From Bacteroidales bacterium (GTDB lineage Bacteria > Bacteroidota > Bacteroidia > Bacteroidales > GCA-2748055): a stretch of 33,751 bases of DNA. This document shows, one piece after another, positions 15,795 to 24,434 of the stretch; position 1 is the first letter of the stretch; each line of letters begins with the position of its first letter. The notes beneath the pieces were generated by a model. That model searched no databases. It worked only from the letters and a program-made list of their open reading frames with translations, and was not told the DNA's origin. The stretch spans positions 2,325 through 36,075 of the forward strand of contig JAOZUK010000029.1 in assembly GCA_029938715.1 (NCBI GenBank), given 5' to 3'. Made by a program: the position numbers and the translations under genes.

Positions 15795-16763
15795 TTAACT
15801 CAGATCATCTTTGGGCTGATCTTCTCCCGTATCACTCTCCTTGTCTCCTGCACTGTTCTCTTTCGGGACACTCTTCTTATTGCTGGTCACCTCACTGGCC
15901 ACTTTTTTGTCACCTTTTTTGTCACCTTTTTTGTCACCCGACGCGCCAGTGTCACTATACTCTGCTTCCTGCTGACGAATGATTCTTCGGCTAATTCCAA
16001 TGCTGATTTCATAAAGGACCATTAAGGGCAATGCCACAAGAATCTGGCTGAATACATCAGGGGGGGTAATAAGGGCTGACAGGGCAACAATCACAATAAT
16101 AGAGTGCCTCCGGTATCTTTTCAAAAAATCAGGCGTAACCAGTCCAACCTTACTCAGGAAATAGACCAGGATGGGTAATTGAAACACCACCCCTGCTGCA
16201 AGCACCACCGAAGTAACGGTAGAAACGTAAGAACGAAGCGTGGGAGCACTGATCACGCTTTCACTTACTTTATAATTTCCCAGGAAATTGACCGAGAGTG
16301 GAGCAATGATAAAATACCCAAAGGCCACTCCAAGAATAAAAAGAAGGGAGGTGTAAAAAACAGCACCTGAAGCAGTCTGTTTCTCTTTATCATAAAGGGC
16401 GGGTATTATAAACCTCCAGAACTCCCAGAATATATAGGGAAAAGCTATCACAATTCCCGCGATCAGTGAAACCATAATATGCATGGAGAATTGTTCTGCC
16501 ATCTTTACGGTTTGCAGGCTGAATGGGTCCTGGTTGATACAGATACGTTGCAGGTTAAGAATTTCTCCCAGCTGACATAACCACCTGTTTGTAGGAAATG
16601 GAGGTTCCTTAGGCGCAAGAATGATTTTATCAAAAACAATATCCTTAAAAACGAACGCCACGAGAGCTAGAATCACTATGGCAACCATAGAACGCACCAG
16701 GTGCCAGCGCATCACTTCAAGGTGATCAAGAAAGGACATCTCGCCCTCTGGTTTGTTACTCAT
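15795..16763 (-). CDS. tatC: Sec-independent protein translocase TatC
   Basis: TatC is the signal-peptide receptor of the twin-arginine pathway in the inner membrane. Six transmembrane helices are visible. The N-terminal MSFLDHLEVMRWHLVRS motif and the first-loop FAFPYIFWEFWRF-like segment (IAFPYIFWEFWRFIIPAL) are diagnostic. I start at the ATG at 16761-16763 (322 aa) because the open frame upstream (to 16814) is a non-conserved hydrophobic stretch. An extended first periplasmic loop (PTNRWLCQLGEILNLQRICINQ) is typical of Bacteroidota TatC. The C-terminal ~65 residues are a charged, low-complexity tail with three GDKK repeats. No tatA/B gene is adjacent. It is divergent from recQ. Confidence 0.96.
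   Translation of the reverse strand: MSNKPEGEMSFLDHLEVMRWHLVRSMVAIVILALVAFVFKDIVFDKIILAPKEPPFPTNRWLCQLGEILNLQRICINQDPFSLQTVKMAEQFSMHIMVSLIAGIVIAFPYIFWEFWRFIIPALYDKEKQTASGAVFYTSLLFILGVAFGYFIIAPLSVNFLGNYKVSESVISAPTLRSYVSTVTSVVLAAGVVFQLPILVYFLSKVGLVTPDFLKRYRRHSIIVIVALSALITPPDVFSQILVALPLMVLYEISIGISRRIIRQQEAEYSDTGASGDKKGDKKGDKKVASEVTSNKKSVPKENSAGDKESDTGEDQPKDDLS
15903..15938. repeat. 12-bp tandem repeat, 3 perfect copies, inside tatC
   Basis: TTTTTTGTCACC is repeated three times exactly. It encodes the GDKK repeat of the TatC tail and keeps the frame, since 12 is a multiple of three. Confidence 0.95.
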
Positions 16764-16814
16764 TGCAAATTCTTTGTTAAGAAAATGCAAATTAACAAAA
16801 AAAAAACTGACCAA

Positions 16815-16846
16815 GTTGAAACAGAAATCAAAAAATGCTATCTTTA
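16815..16846 (+). promoter_or_regulatory. Candidate promoter of recQ
   Basis: GTTG (16815-16818), 20 bp, then TATCTTTA (16839-16846). Each element has one mismatch to TTTG / TAnnTTTG. It lies 27 bp upstream of the recQ ATG in the divergent tatC-recQ gap. Confidence 0.4.
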
Positions 16847-16873
16847 TTTTGATCAGTCATTTCAAAGGGGAGA

Positions 16874-19057
16874 ATGGAGAATATCGGAGATATACTGCAC
16901 AAAAATCTTAAGAAGTACTTTGGATTTGATAGCTTCAAGGGCAACCAGGAAGCTATCATTACCAATGTACTTAATGGTAATGATTCGTTTGTGCTTATGC
17001 CAACCGGTGGAGGTAAATCTTTATGTTATCAGCTTCCTGCACTTATCGAGGATGGCACCGCAATTGTAATCTCTCCTCTAATTGCCCTTATGAAAAACCA
17101 GGTGGATGCCATGCGAAGCTTTAGCCTGGATGATGGGGTTGCGCATTTTCTTAATTCCTCTCTTACAAAAAGCGCCATTGCCAAAGTCAAAAAAGATGTG
17201 CTTGACCATCGCACCAGGTTATTGTATGTGGCACCAGAAAGTCTTACCAAAGACGAGAATATCACATTCCTGAAACAGGTAAAGATCTCCTTTTATGCCA
17301 TTGATGAGGCACATTGCATCTCCGAATGGGGCCATGATTTCAGACCAGAGTACCGGAGGATCAGGCCCATTATCAATAAGATTGGAAATGCACCCCTAAT
17401 TGCGCTAACTGCAACAGCTACTCCCAAAGTTCAGCATGATATCCAGAAAAACCTCGACATGCTGGATGCCCAGGTATTTAAATCATCTTTCCGCCGGCAT
17501 AACCTCTACTACGAAATCAGGCCCAAGGTGCATGCCACCAAGGAGATCATAAAATTCATTCTAGCCAACCATGGAAAATCGGGCATTATTTATTGCCTGT
17601 CACGAAAAAAGGTTGAACAACTGGCCGAAACACTTAAAGTAAACGGAATCAAAGCCTTACCATATCATGCCGGAATGGATGCTTTAACCCGGTCCTCCAA
17701 CCAGGACCAGTTTCTGATGGAAGAGATGGATGTAATCGTGGCCACCATTGCTTTCGGAATGGGTATTGATAAACCTGATGTGAGATTTGTGATTCATTAC
17801 GATATTCCAAAAAGTCTTGAAGGCTATTATCAGGAGACCGGAAGGGCAGGAAGAGATGGAGGTGAGGGGAAATGTATCGCTTTCTACAGTTATAAGGATA
17901 TACAGAAGCTGGAGAAATTCATGCAGGGGAAACCCGTGGCAGAGCAAGAGATAGGAAAACAGTTATTGCTCGAAACAGTGGGCTACGCAGAATCGGCAGT
18001 CTGTCGCCCGAAATTGTTGCTTAACTACTTCGGCGAGTTCATGGAAGAAGGTTGCGATAACTGTGACAATTGTTTGCATCCCAAGGAAAGATTTGAAGGA
18101 AAATCCGAAGTGCTTCTAAGTTTAAAAGCTATTTTGGGCGTGCAGGAAAAGTTTAAAGCCGAGCACATAGCGAACATCCTATCTGGTATCGCGAATAGTG
18201 CGGTCAAGACATACAACCATCATCATTCGGAGTATTTTGGTGCTGGAAAAGAGAAGGATATAAAGTTTTGGAATGCACTACTGAGGCAGGCCCTGGTAGC
18301 CGGTCTGATCACAAAGGATATTGAGAATTATGGTTTATTAAAAATGACCCCGGCCGGTCATGAGTTTATTGAGAAACCTCATTCGATGATGTTGACTCAG
18401 GATCACGATTTTGATATTGCAACTGAAGAAGGTCCCGCCTCTGGAGGGGCTGGTACAGGAGCGGTGGATGAGGAGCTGCTGCACATTTTAAAGGACCTAA
18501 GGAAGAAGATGGCAAAAAAGCTAAGCCTTCCTCCTTTCGTGATATTTCAAGACCCCTCCCTGGAGGATATGGCCATACAGTATCCCGTGAAAATAGAGGA
18601 ACTCCAGAACATTGTCGGTGTTGGAGTTGGTAAGGCGAAGAAATATGGCCGGGAGTTTGTAGAAATTATCCGGGATTACGTTGAGGAGAAAGATATCATC
18701 AGGCCACAGGATATGGTGGTAAAATCAGTAGTCAATAAATCGGGTGCTAAGGTCTATATTATTCAGAACATCGACCGCAAATTAGCCCTTGATGATATTG
18801 CACATGCCAAGAACCTGGGGCTTATGGACCTGATCGAGGAGGTTGAAGCCATTGTAAATTCAGGGACCAGGCTCAATATCGATTATTACCTTGATGAGAT
18901 TATGGATGAAGAAAAATTAGAAGAGATTTACGAATACTTCAGGGAAGCAGAGACAGAATCGATCAGTGAAGCACTGGCCGAGTTGGGTGAAGAGTATTTC
19001 ACCGAAGAAGAGATAAGGCTTGTCAGAATAAAGTTTTTTTCTGAGCTTGCCAATTGA
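16874..19057 (+). CDS. recQ: ATP-dependent DNA helicase RecQ
   Basis: RecQ is a 3'-5' helicase in recombinational repair. The 727-aa protein has motif I MPTGGGKS (42-49), DEAH (144-147) followed by the aromatic-rich loop CISEWGHDFRPEY, and helicase C-terminal motifs ending QETGRAGRDG. The RQC zinc site (CRPKLLLNYFGE...CDNCDNC) lies around 376-398 and an HRDC domain around 535-615. A C-terminal region of about 110 acidic residues follows HRDC, beyond the E. coli length (609 aa). AAAGGGGA sits 5 nt before the ATG at 16874. The ABC ATPase start follows after one base, suggesting coupled translation. Confidence 0.97.
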   Translation: MENIGDILHKNLKKYFGFDSFKGNQEAIITNVLNGNDSFVLMPTGGGKSLCYQLPALIEDGTAIVISPLIALMKNQVDAMRSFSLDDGVAHFLNSSLTKSAIAKVKKDVLDHRTRLLYVAPESLTKDENITFLKQVKISFYAIDEAHCISEWGHDFRPEYRRIRPIINKIGNAPLIALTATATPKVQHDIQKNLDMLDAQVFKSSFRRHNLYYEIRPKVHATKEIIKFILANHGKSGIIYCLSRKKVEQLAETLKVNGIKALPYHAGMDALTRSSNQDQFLMEEMDVIVATIAFGMGIDKPDVRFVIHYDIPKSLEGYYQETGRAGRDGGEGKCIAFYSYKDIQKLEKFMQGKPVAEQEIGKQLLLETVGYAESAVCRPKLLLNYFGEFMEEGCDNCDNCLHPKERFEGKSEVLLSLKAILGVQEKFKAEHIANILSGIANSAVKTYNHHHSEYFGAGKEKDIKFWNALLRQALVAGLITKDIENYGLLKMTPAGHEFIEKPHSMMLTQDHDFDIATEEGPASGGAGTGAVDEELLHILKDLRKKMAKKLSLPPFVIFQDPSLEDMAIQYPVKIEELQNIVGVGVGKAKKYGREFVEIIRDYVEEKDIIRPQDMVVKSVVNKSGAKVYIIQNIDRKLALDDIAHAKNLGLMDLIEEVEAIVNSGTRLNIDYYLDEIMDEEKLEEIYEYFREAETESISEALAELGEEYFTEEEIRLVRIKFFSELAN

Positions 19058-19058
19058 T

Positions 19059-19952
19059 ATGAAGGAGATCTTATCCATCAGGGGATTATCCAAATCCTAT
19101 AAGAACGTCACAGCCATACAGAACCTGAATCTGGAGATAAGTGAGGGGCAGGCTTACGGAATACTGGGTCCAAACGGAAGCGGAAAGACCACCACTCTTT
19201 CAATTGTCACCGGGATCATCCATCAGGACGAAGGCAGTTTCAACTGGTTCGGAAAGCATCCCCATGCCAATCAACGAAAAAAGATTGGCTCACTTATTGA
19301 AACACCTCATTTCTATCCCTATCTGAACCTCATAAAGAACCTTCAGATCATATGCGATATTAAAGGTATATCCTACAAAGACATTTATCGTGTACTTGAG
19401 TCAGCCCGCCTGGCCGAAAGAAGAAAGAGCCGCTTCTCCACACTCTCGCTGGGTATGAAACAGCGATTGGGTATAGCTGCTGCCCTGTTGGGTGATCCCT
19501 CCGTACTGGTTCTGGATGAACCCACAAATGGCCTCGATCCGGAAGGAATTGCCGAAGTAAGAGAGATTGTGATTCAGCAGGTGGAACAGGGTAAAACACT
19601 AATTCTGGCCTCTCACATCCTCTCGGAGGTAGAGAAGATCTGCAGCCATGTGGCCATCTTAAAAAAAGGAGAGTTATTGGCCAACGGACCGGTAAAAGAG
19701 TTGCTGGCGGAAGATGAGATTATAGAAATTTCCTGCGACAGGAATGAAGAGCTGAAAGGCAAACTGGAGGGATCGGAACTGGTAAATGAGATTGAGACTG
19801 AAAACGGCCTGCTGGTACTTACCTTAAATGGAAACACCACTCCTGCAGATATTAATGCGTTTGCCTTTTCCAACGAGTTGGTCATTCATCATATGTTGAG
19901 TAGAAAACGAAGCCTTGAATCACAGTTCCTCGAACTGGTTAAAGAAGATTGA
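19059..19952 (+). CDS. ABC-2 type transporter ATP-binding protein
   Basis: A roughly 297-aa ATPase with Walker A GPNGSGKTT, the Q-loop IGSLIETPHFYPYLN, signature LSLGMKQRLGIA, Walker B VLVLDEPTNGLDPEG and the switch H in LASHILSEVEKI. The LSLGM signature and the domain layout match ABC-2/bacitracin-type (CcmA/NatA) exporters rather than importers. A TTG 12 bp upstream would overlap recQ; I chose the ATG at 19059 because it directly follows the recQ TGA. The permease gene begins just downstream, so the two form an exporter. The substrate is unknown; lipid, antibiotic or peptide export are all possible. Confidence 0.92.
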   Translation: MKEILSIRGLSKSYKNVTAIQNLNLEISEGQAYGILGPNGSGKTTTLSIVTGIIHQDEGSFNWFGKHPHANQRKKIGSLIETPHFYPYLNLIKNLQIICDIKGISYKDIYRVLESARLAERRKSRFSTLSLGMKQRLGIAAALLGDPSVLVLDEPTNGLDPEGIAEVREIVIQQVEQGKTLILASHILSEVEKICSHVAILKKGELLANGPVKELLAEDEIIEISCDRNEELKGKLEGSELVNEIETENGLLVLTLNGNTTPADINAFAFSNELVIHHMLSRKRSLESQFLELVKED

Positions 19953-19960
19953 AACCGCCC

Positions 19961-20782
19961 ATGAGAAGATTACTGCATATTGAGCAGGTAAAACTACTAA
20001 ACTATAATCCTTTCAGAATAACACTGGGGATCTACTTCATTGCATTTACCCTGGGTCTTCTGATCTATCCGGCTGTGGATAAGGAGATCCCTGTGATCTC
20101 TCTGAGTGATCTTTTCAGGTTCCCCGACGTGTGGATGTTTCTTACCTGGGTTACTGAACCTTACAATGTATTGCTTGCATTGATTATTATTATGATCACC
20201 ACCAAAGAGTTTAACAATCATACGTTTAAAACGCAGCTTATTTTTGGCCTGAGCCGAACCGAGCTGCTCATTCAGAAGCTGCTACTGATCGTGGTTCTCG
20301 CAGTTTTCGCTACTCTACTGCTTGGACTCACATCTCTGACCCTTGGACTAATTTACAGTTATAAGATCACCTTTAAAATAGCCATGGAGAACACCTTGAT
20401 CCTCAGTCGGTACCTGATCTCTTCATTTGCCTATATGACCATGGGACTACTTATTGCACTACTTATTAAAAATACAGCGCTCTCTCTGCTCACCTTCCTG
20501 GCCATGCGGGTTTTTGTGGATCCTGTACTGTTCCTGGTCCTCAGAGAATACGAGGTGAAATGGTACCTTCCCTTCCGCACCACCACCCGGCTTACCCCGG
20601 TGCCCAATTTAATTGAGATTTTCCAGAAGAAGGTGAACAGCAGTGAGACCATTGATGAAACTGCCCTTGATCTCCTTCCCAAAGGGTTGCCCATATGGCT
20701 CAACACAAGCCTGGCACTGCTCTATACAGGCCTGGCCATCTACTTCAGTTACAGACTCATACAAAGAAGAAGATTTACTTAG
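19961..20782 (+). CDS. ABC-2 type transporter permease
   Basis: A 273-aa membrane protein with about six hydrophobic helices and no ATPase motifs, directly after its partner ATPase. The frame could begin at a TTG at 19949 overlapping the ATPase stop, but the ATG at 19961 is the more normal start. Its layout (one helix, a 60-residue gap, then a helix cluster, and a large extracytoplasmic loop before the last helix) resembles ABC-2 permeases. It converges on the glycosyltransferase gene, with only 4 bp between the two stop codons. Confidence 0.85.
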   Translation: MRRLLHIEQVKLLNYNPFRITLGIYFIAFTLGLLIYPAVDKEIPVISLSDLFRFPDVWMFLTWVTEPYNVLLALIIIMITTKEFNNHTFKTQLIFGLSRTELLIQKLLLIVVLAVFATLLLGLTSLTLGLIYSYKITFKIAMENTLILSRYLISSFAYMTMGLLIALLIKNTALSLLTFLAMRVFVDPVLFLVLREYEVKWYLPFRTTTRLTPVPNLIEIFQKKVNSSETIDETALDLLPKGLPIWLNTSLALLYTGLAIYFSYRLIQRRRFT

Positions 20783-20786
20783 GGAT

Positions 20787-21899
20787 TCATTCTTTCCAAC
20801 TGGGTTTACCAAATATGGACCTGATCATGATCATCAGAAAAACCGGATAATAAAAGATCGATGACAGCAGAAACAACCTCATACTCTGCCTTTGTTTGGT
20901 ATACCCTGAAGTTTTGTATATAATCGATCCATCTGCAACTGTTTTCGCTATCCATACTCCCAGAAGCCAGGGCCAAGTGCCCGGAGCAGAAAGAATCCAA
21001 ACTGGAAAAAGTAAAACTGCTACATTGGTAAGAACCACAAGAATGGCCAGAAGCTGGATATCCAATTGCTTATAAAAAGGTGTTTTTGCTCCCCAGCGAA
21101 CCCGCTGTTTTAGATAGGATGACAGGCTTTTTACTGGAGTGGTCCGGACCACCGATTCGGTGGACGAATTAAAAGAGAGGGACCTGCCCAGTTTTCGCGC
21201 TCCTATCATAATAAACATATCATCTCCTGATGCAACAGACTCAGAGGGATCATAAGAACGGGTTTGATGGTAGAGCTCCTTTGAGTAACCCAGATTGGCC
21301 CCACTGCACATCATGGGCCTCTTGTAGAAGAAAGAGGCTGCACTCACACCGCCCAGGCTCAAAAGATCCATTCGTTCAAAATTTTCCATAAATCCATCGG
21401 ATTCTTTCCCTGTGGTAACCAGACCGGCTACCAGATCGGAGGGATGCCTCTCAAGGTGACTGATATGAGAAGCTATAAACCTTTCACCAATTCGGCAATC
21501 TGCATCAACCTGTATAATCCATTCATTTTCTGCCTGTTGTATTCCATGGGAGAGCGCTTCCTTTTTACCATATTTATTCCGGGGAAGAGTCAGAATTGAA
21601 AATCCGGCCCTGTTAACTGTTAATGAGTCAACTACCTTCCTGGAATCATCATCGGAATGATCATCCACAAAAATAACCTGAAACTTAGGGGTTGGATAGG
21701 TCTGAGCTAAAAGATCCTGCACCAGACCACTCAGATTTACACCTTCATTTTTAAATGGAACTACTATGGTTACCCGGACAGTTCCATCAGGATCAACATA
21801 CCCGGAATGCTCTATACGTGAGAGTCCAAATGAAAAAATGGTTGTGATTATTATGTAAAGTGATACAATTAAGAGGGGTATTACTACCAGGAGTGCCAT
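20787..21899 (-). CDS. Membrane-bound family 2 glycosyltransferase
   Basis: A 370-aa GT-A enzyme with an N-terminal transmembrane helix (from the ATG at 21897-21899), catalytic PFKNEGVNLSGLVQDLL, VDDHSDDDS, the DxD-type QVDADCR, the GDDMF acceptor motif and the QxxRW-type KQRVRW. Three to four C-terminal helices follow. This layout is that of processive or polyprenyl-linked GT2 enzymes such as BcsA-like and IcaA-like proteins. A TTG start at 21923 would overlap the response regulator by 17 bp, so I prefer the ATG 7 bp after its stop. The glycan is unknown. It is the last gene of the bfn-nupC-regulator string. Confidence 0.88.
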   Translation of the reverse strand: MALLVVIPLLIVSLYIIITTIFSFGLSRIEHSGYVDPDGTVRVTIVVPFKNEGVNLSGLVQDLLAQTYPTPKFQVIFVDDHSDDDSRKVVDSLTVNRAGFSILTLPRNKYGKKEALSHGIQQAENEWIIQVDADCRIGERFIASHISHLERHPSDLVAGLVTTGKESDGFMENFERMDLLSLGGVSAASFFYKRPMMCSGANLGYSKELYHQTRSYDPSESVASGDDMFIMIGARKLGRSLSFNSSTESVVRTTPVKSLSSYLKQRVRWGAKTPFYKQLDIQLLAILVVLTNVAVLLFPVWILSAPGTWPWLLGVWIAKTVADGSIIYKTSGYTKQRQSMRLFLLSSIFYYPVFLMIMIRSIFGKPSWKE

Positions 21900-21906
21900 C
21901 GCCGGG

Positions 21907-22311
21907 CTAATCTTGCTGGTCAAAAAAAGACTGCATCAATTCGAAGAGCATCTGAAATTTTAAAGGCTTAGTTATAAAGGCATTGCAACCGGCTTTCCTG
22001 CAGGCAATCTCATCTTCTTCATAAGCATTTGCAGTGGTGGCCACCACTACAAGGTCGGGGCGCATTTGCTTGATCACCCGGGTGGCCTCAAGACCATTCA
22101 CTTCAGGCATTTGCATATCCATAAGCACAAGGTCATAATGTCCATCCGTTTCGCACAATTCAATGGCCCTTCTGCCATTGGAAGCATGAACCACTTCAGC
22201 CTGCACCTGTGTCAATACCGCCGAAATCAGTTTAAATGCGATCAAATTATCTTCAACCACAAGAATAATCTTGCCGGAAAAGTCAAATTTATATTTCCCC
22301 CTTGATGGCAT
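21907..22311 (-). CDS. Single-domain response regulator (CheY-like receiver)
   Basis: The 134-aa protein consists only of a receiver domain. Acidic pocket E20/D21, phosphoacceptor D65 (LVLMDMQMPEVNG), T93 (ATTANA) and K115 (ITKPL) are all present, so it should be phosphorylatable. The MDMQMPEMDG/TANA/KP form is typical of receivers attached to hybrid histidine kinases, so this may be a free-standing partner of one encoded elsewhere. There is no output domain and no kinase nearby. It starts 2 bp after nupC and stops 7 bp before the glycosyltransferase gene. Confidence 0.92.
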   Translation of the reverse strand: MPSRGKYKFDFSGKIILVVEDNLIAFKLISAVLTQVQAEVVHASNGRRAIELCETDGHYDLVLMDMQMPEVNGLEATRVIKQMRPDLVVVATTANAYEEDEIACRKAGCNAFITKPLKFQMLFELMQSFFDQQD

Positions 22312-22313
22312 AA

Positions 22314-23669
22314 TTAACCCAATAAAATTCCAATGATGGTAGCTGAAAGAAGTGAAGCAAGCGTTCCTGCAAGCAGGGCACGCATACCCAGTTGTGCGAG
22401 CATTACCCTTCTCCCTGGTGCAAGCGCCCCAATTCCCCCTATCTGTATTCCAATGGAGGCAAAATTAGCAAATCCACATAACATATAGACCGACATAATG
22501 ATCGATTTTGTGTCGGTAAATGCTCCGGCGGCCTTTAAGTCAGATAGTCCAATATAGGCCACAAATTCTGTCAGGATCAACTTTTTACCCAGCAGTGAGC
22601 CAACCAGAGTAATATCTTCTTTTGCCACCCCGATTAACCACATCAGTGGGGACAATGCATAACCCATAATAAACTCAAGGCTAAGTTCGTCATACTTCCC
22701 GTGGGTAATCGTGACTATTTTTTCATTCAGTGCGGTCAGGTCTCCCAGTTTGATAAAGATATAGTTAATCAGTGCTATAAATGCCAGGAATACAAGAAGC
22801 ATGGCCCCTACATTTACTGCCAGCCTCAATCCTTCACTGGTCCCATTGGAAATGGCATCCAGGGCATTCTTACCAATTCCGCTTCGTGAAACCTCAATTT
22901 GCTTATTGATGTTGCTGGTTTGAGGCACAATAATCTTGGAGATCACTATCACACCAGGAGCTGCCATCACTGAAGCTGTCAACAGATGTTTTGCAAAAAT
23001 AATCTGCTGACTTGGTTCACCTCCCCCCAGAAATCCAATATATGCAGCCAGTACTCCCCCGGCCAGGGTTGCCATCCCACCGGACATTACCAGAAGGATC
23101 TCCGAACGATTCATCTTTTCCAGGTAAGCTTTTATCAATAAGGGAGATTCGGTCTGACCAAGGAAAATATTGCCTGCCACTGAAAGACTTTCTGCTCCAG
23201 ATAGGCCCAGGGCCCTGGATAAAAGGTATCCAAATATTTTGACAAAAAACTGAATGACCCCAAAATAGAAAAGCAGGCTCGATATGGCAGAAAAGAAGAT
23301 GATGGTGGGCAATATGGAAAATGCAAAGTTTTGCAATGCAGGATCCACCTTTCCCGTATCACTACGACTCAACAGGAAGGTGACACCTTCATTGGTGAAT
23401 GCAAGGATCTTAACAAAAACTTTCCCAATTATCTCAAAAAACACCTGGAGGAAGGGCACATACAATATTCCAATGGCCAGAACCATTTGAATGAGCAATC
23501 CGGTACCCACGGTTTTCCATGCAATGGACTTTCGGTCGGTACTGAATATCCACGCAATTGAGATGAGAACCACCATACCAAGCAATCCCCTTAAGATCCG
23601 CTCCAGACTGAAATCGAATCCCGACATTTCGGGAAGTATATTGGTCATTTGAGAAGCCTCTGCGATCAT
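22314..23669 (-). CDS. Concentrative nucleoside transporter, NupC/CNT family
   Basis: A 451-aa inner-membrane protein with about ten helices. The CNT signature GQTESPLLIKAYL (171-183) is present, with the following helix-hairpin (MSGGMATLAGGVLAAYIGFLGG) and the C-terminal GFANFASIGIQIGGIGALAP half-helix motif. CNT proteins take up nucleosides with sodium or protons. The start codon overlaps the upstream bifunctional nuclease gene by 4 bp (ATGA), so their translation is probably coupled, suggesting a link between nucleic acid breakdown and nucleoside salvage. The ion and the nucleoside preference cannot be read from the sequence. Confidence 0.94.
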   Translation of the reverse strand: MIAEASQMTNILPEMSGFDFSLERILRGLLGMVVLISIAWIFSTDRKSIAWKTVGTGLLIQMVLAIGILYVPFLQVFFEIIGKVFVKILAFTNEGVTFLLSRSDTGKVDPALQNFAFSILPTIIFFSAISSLLFYFGVIQFFVKIFGYLLSRALGLSGAESLSVAGNIFLGQTESPLLIKAYLEKMNRSEILLVMSGGMATLAGGVLAAYIGFLGGGEPSQQIIFAKHLLTASVMAAPGVIVISKIIVPQTSNINKQIEVSRSGIGKNALDAISNGTSEGLRLAVNVGAMLLVFLAFIALINYIFIKLGDLTALNEKIVTITHGKYDELSLEFIMGYALSPLMWLIGVAKEDITLVGSLLGKKLILTEFVAYIGLSDLKAAGAFTDTKSIIMSVYMLCGFANFASIGIQIGGIGALAPGRRVMLAQLGMRALLAGTLASLLSATIIGILLG

Positions 23670-24286
23670 TTTGCTCTACGGTTTATCTCATCCCTTATCT
23701 CAGAGGCCCCTTCATAATCCTCCTTGGAAACGGCATCGGCAAGCAAAGACCTTAATTCATCCATAGGGGTCTCCGACAGATCGGGCAGTATAGAACGCTT
23801 TTTTCTTTTTTCCGGAGGAGCCTCAATCTCTTCTTCCTTTGGGATTACTGGCGACTCCAGATCGGACCCCTTTTCAAAATCAAGTACAATCCCAGCCTTT
23901 TCCACAATATCATTGGTGGTGTAAATGGGGCATTTAAAGCGCAGAGCCAGGGCAATTGCGTCGGATGTTCGGGCATCGAGTGTAATCTGGATATCCCCAT
24001 TATCGCAGAGAATACTGGCAAAAAAGACACCATCCTCCAGCTTATGAATATTCACCTCTATAATTCGGATTCCATAGGACTGGGCAAAGTTCTTAAACAG
24101 ATCGTGGGTAAGTGGACGGGGTGGTGCCAACCCTTCAAGCTCAATGGCTATTGCCTGTGCTTCAAATCCTCCCACGATAATAGGAATCCTCCTGTTCCCT
24201 TCCTCTTCTGACAGCACCAAAGCATATGCACCTGATTGAGTCTGACTGTAGGAAATCCCAAGAACGTTTAGCTTTATTTTCCCCAT
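23666..24286 (-). CDS. Bifunctional nuclease (BFN/DUF151) domain protein with C-terminal UVR motif
   Basis: A 206-aa soluble protein. The N-terminal 140 residues are a BFN domain, seen in LNVLGISYSQTQSGAYALVLSEEEGNRRIPIIVGGFEAQAIAI and ITLDARTSDAIALALRFKCPIYT. The last ~35 residues form a UvrB/UvrC-interaction-type helix-hairpin (LRSLLADAVSKEDYEGASEIRDEINRRA). BFN proteins have reported RNase/DNase activity in plants and bacteria. The linker between the domains is Pro/Glu/Lys rich. Its ATG lies 25 bp from a -7 box (24311-24318), and the gene overlaps nupC downstream. Confidence 0.93.
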   Translation of the reverse strand: MGKIKLNVLGISYSQTQSGAYALVLSEEEGNRRIPIIVGGFEAQAIAIELEGLAPPRPLTHDLFKNFAQSYGIRIIEVNIHKLEDGVFFASILCDNGDIQITLDARTSDAIALALRFKCPIYTTNDIVEKAGIVLDFEKGSDLESPVIPKEEEIEAPPEKRKKRSILPDLSETPMDELRSLLADAVSKEDYEGASEIRDEINRRAK

Positions 24287-24310
24287 ACCTGAATCCGGTC
24301 TCTTTAATCA

Positions 24311-24318
24311 CAAATATA
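24311..24318 (-). promoter_or_regulatory. Candidate -7 box of the bfn-nupC operon
   Basis: The minus strand reads TATATTTG, a full TAnnTTTG match 25 bp from the bfn ATG, divergent from the rplU promoter. The -33 element is weak. Confidence 0.5.
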
Positions 24319-24363
24319 AAAATAACTGAGACATATTCAGCACTAAATTATTTCCCTCAATTC

Positions 24364-24394
24364 TTTGTCAATCATACAATCTTTTCTATCTTTG
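24364..24394 (+). promoter_or_regulatory. Promoter of rplU-rpmA
   Basis: A perfect -33 TTTG (24364-24367), 19 bp, then a perfect -7 TATCTTTG (24387-24394), the ideal Bacteroidota housekeeping promoter. The predicted transcript starts about 35 nt before rplU. Confidence 0.85.
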
Positions 24395-24434
24395 CAAACC
24401 CAAAATTCTGACATTAAGTAAAAAGCAATCAGAA

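Noticed and set aside
15528-16025. Plus-strand frame of 165 codons over lptB/tatC
   Set aside because: It is antisense to two well-supported genes, spans their junction and its FFVTFFVTFFVT stretch is simply the reverse reading of the tatC 12-bp repeat.
20783-20786. Terminator between the convergent ABC permease and GT2 genes
   Set aside because: Only 4 bp separate the stop codons and I see no hairpin with a T-run on either strand.
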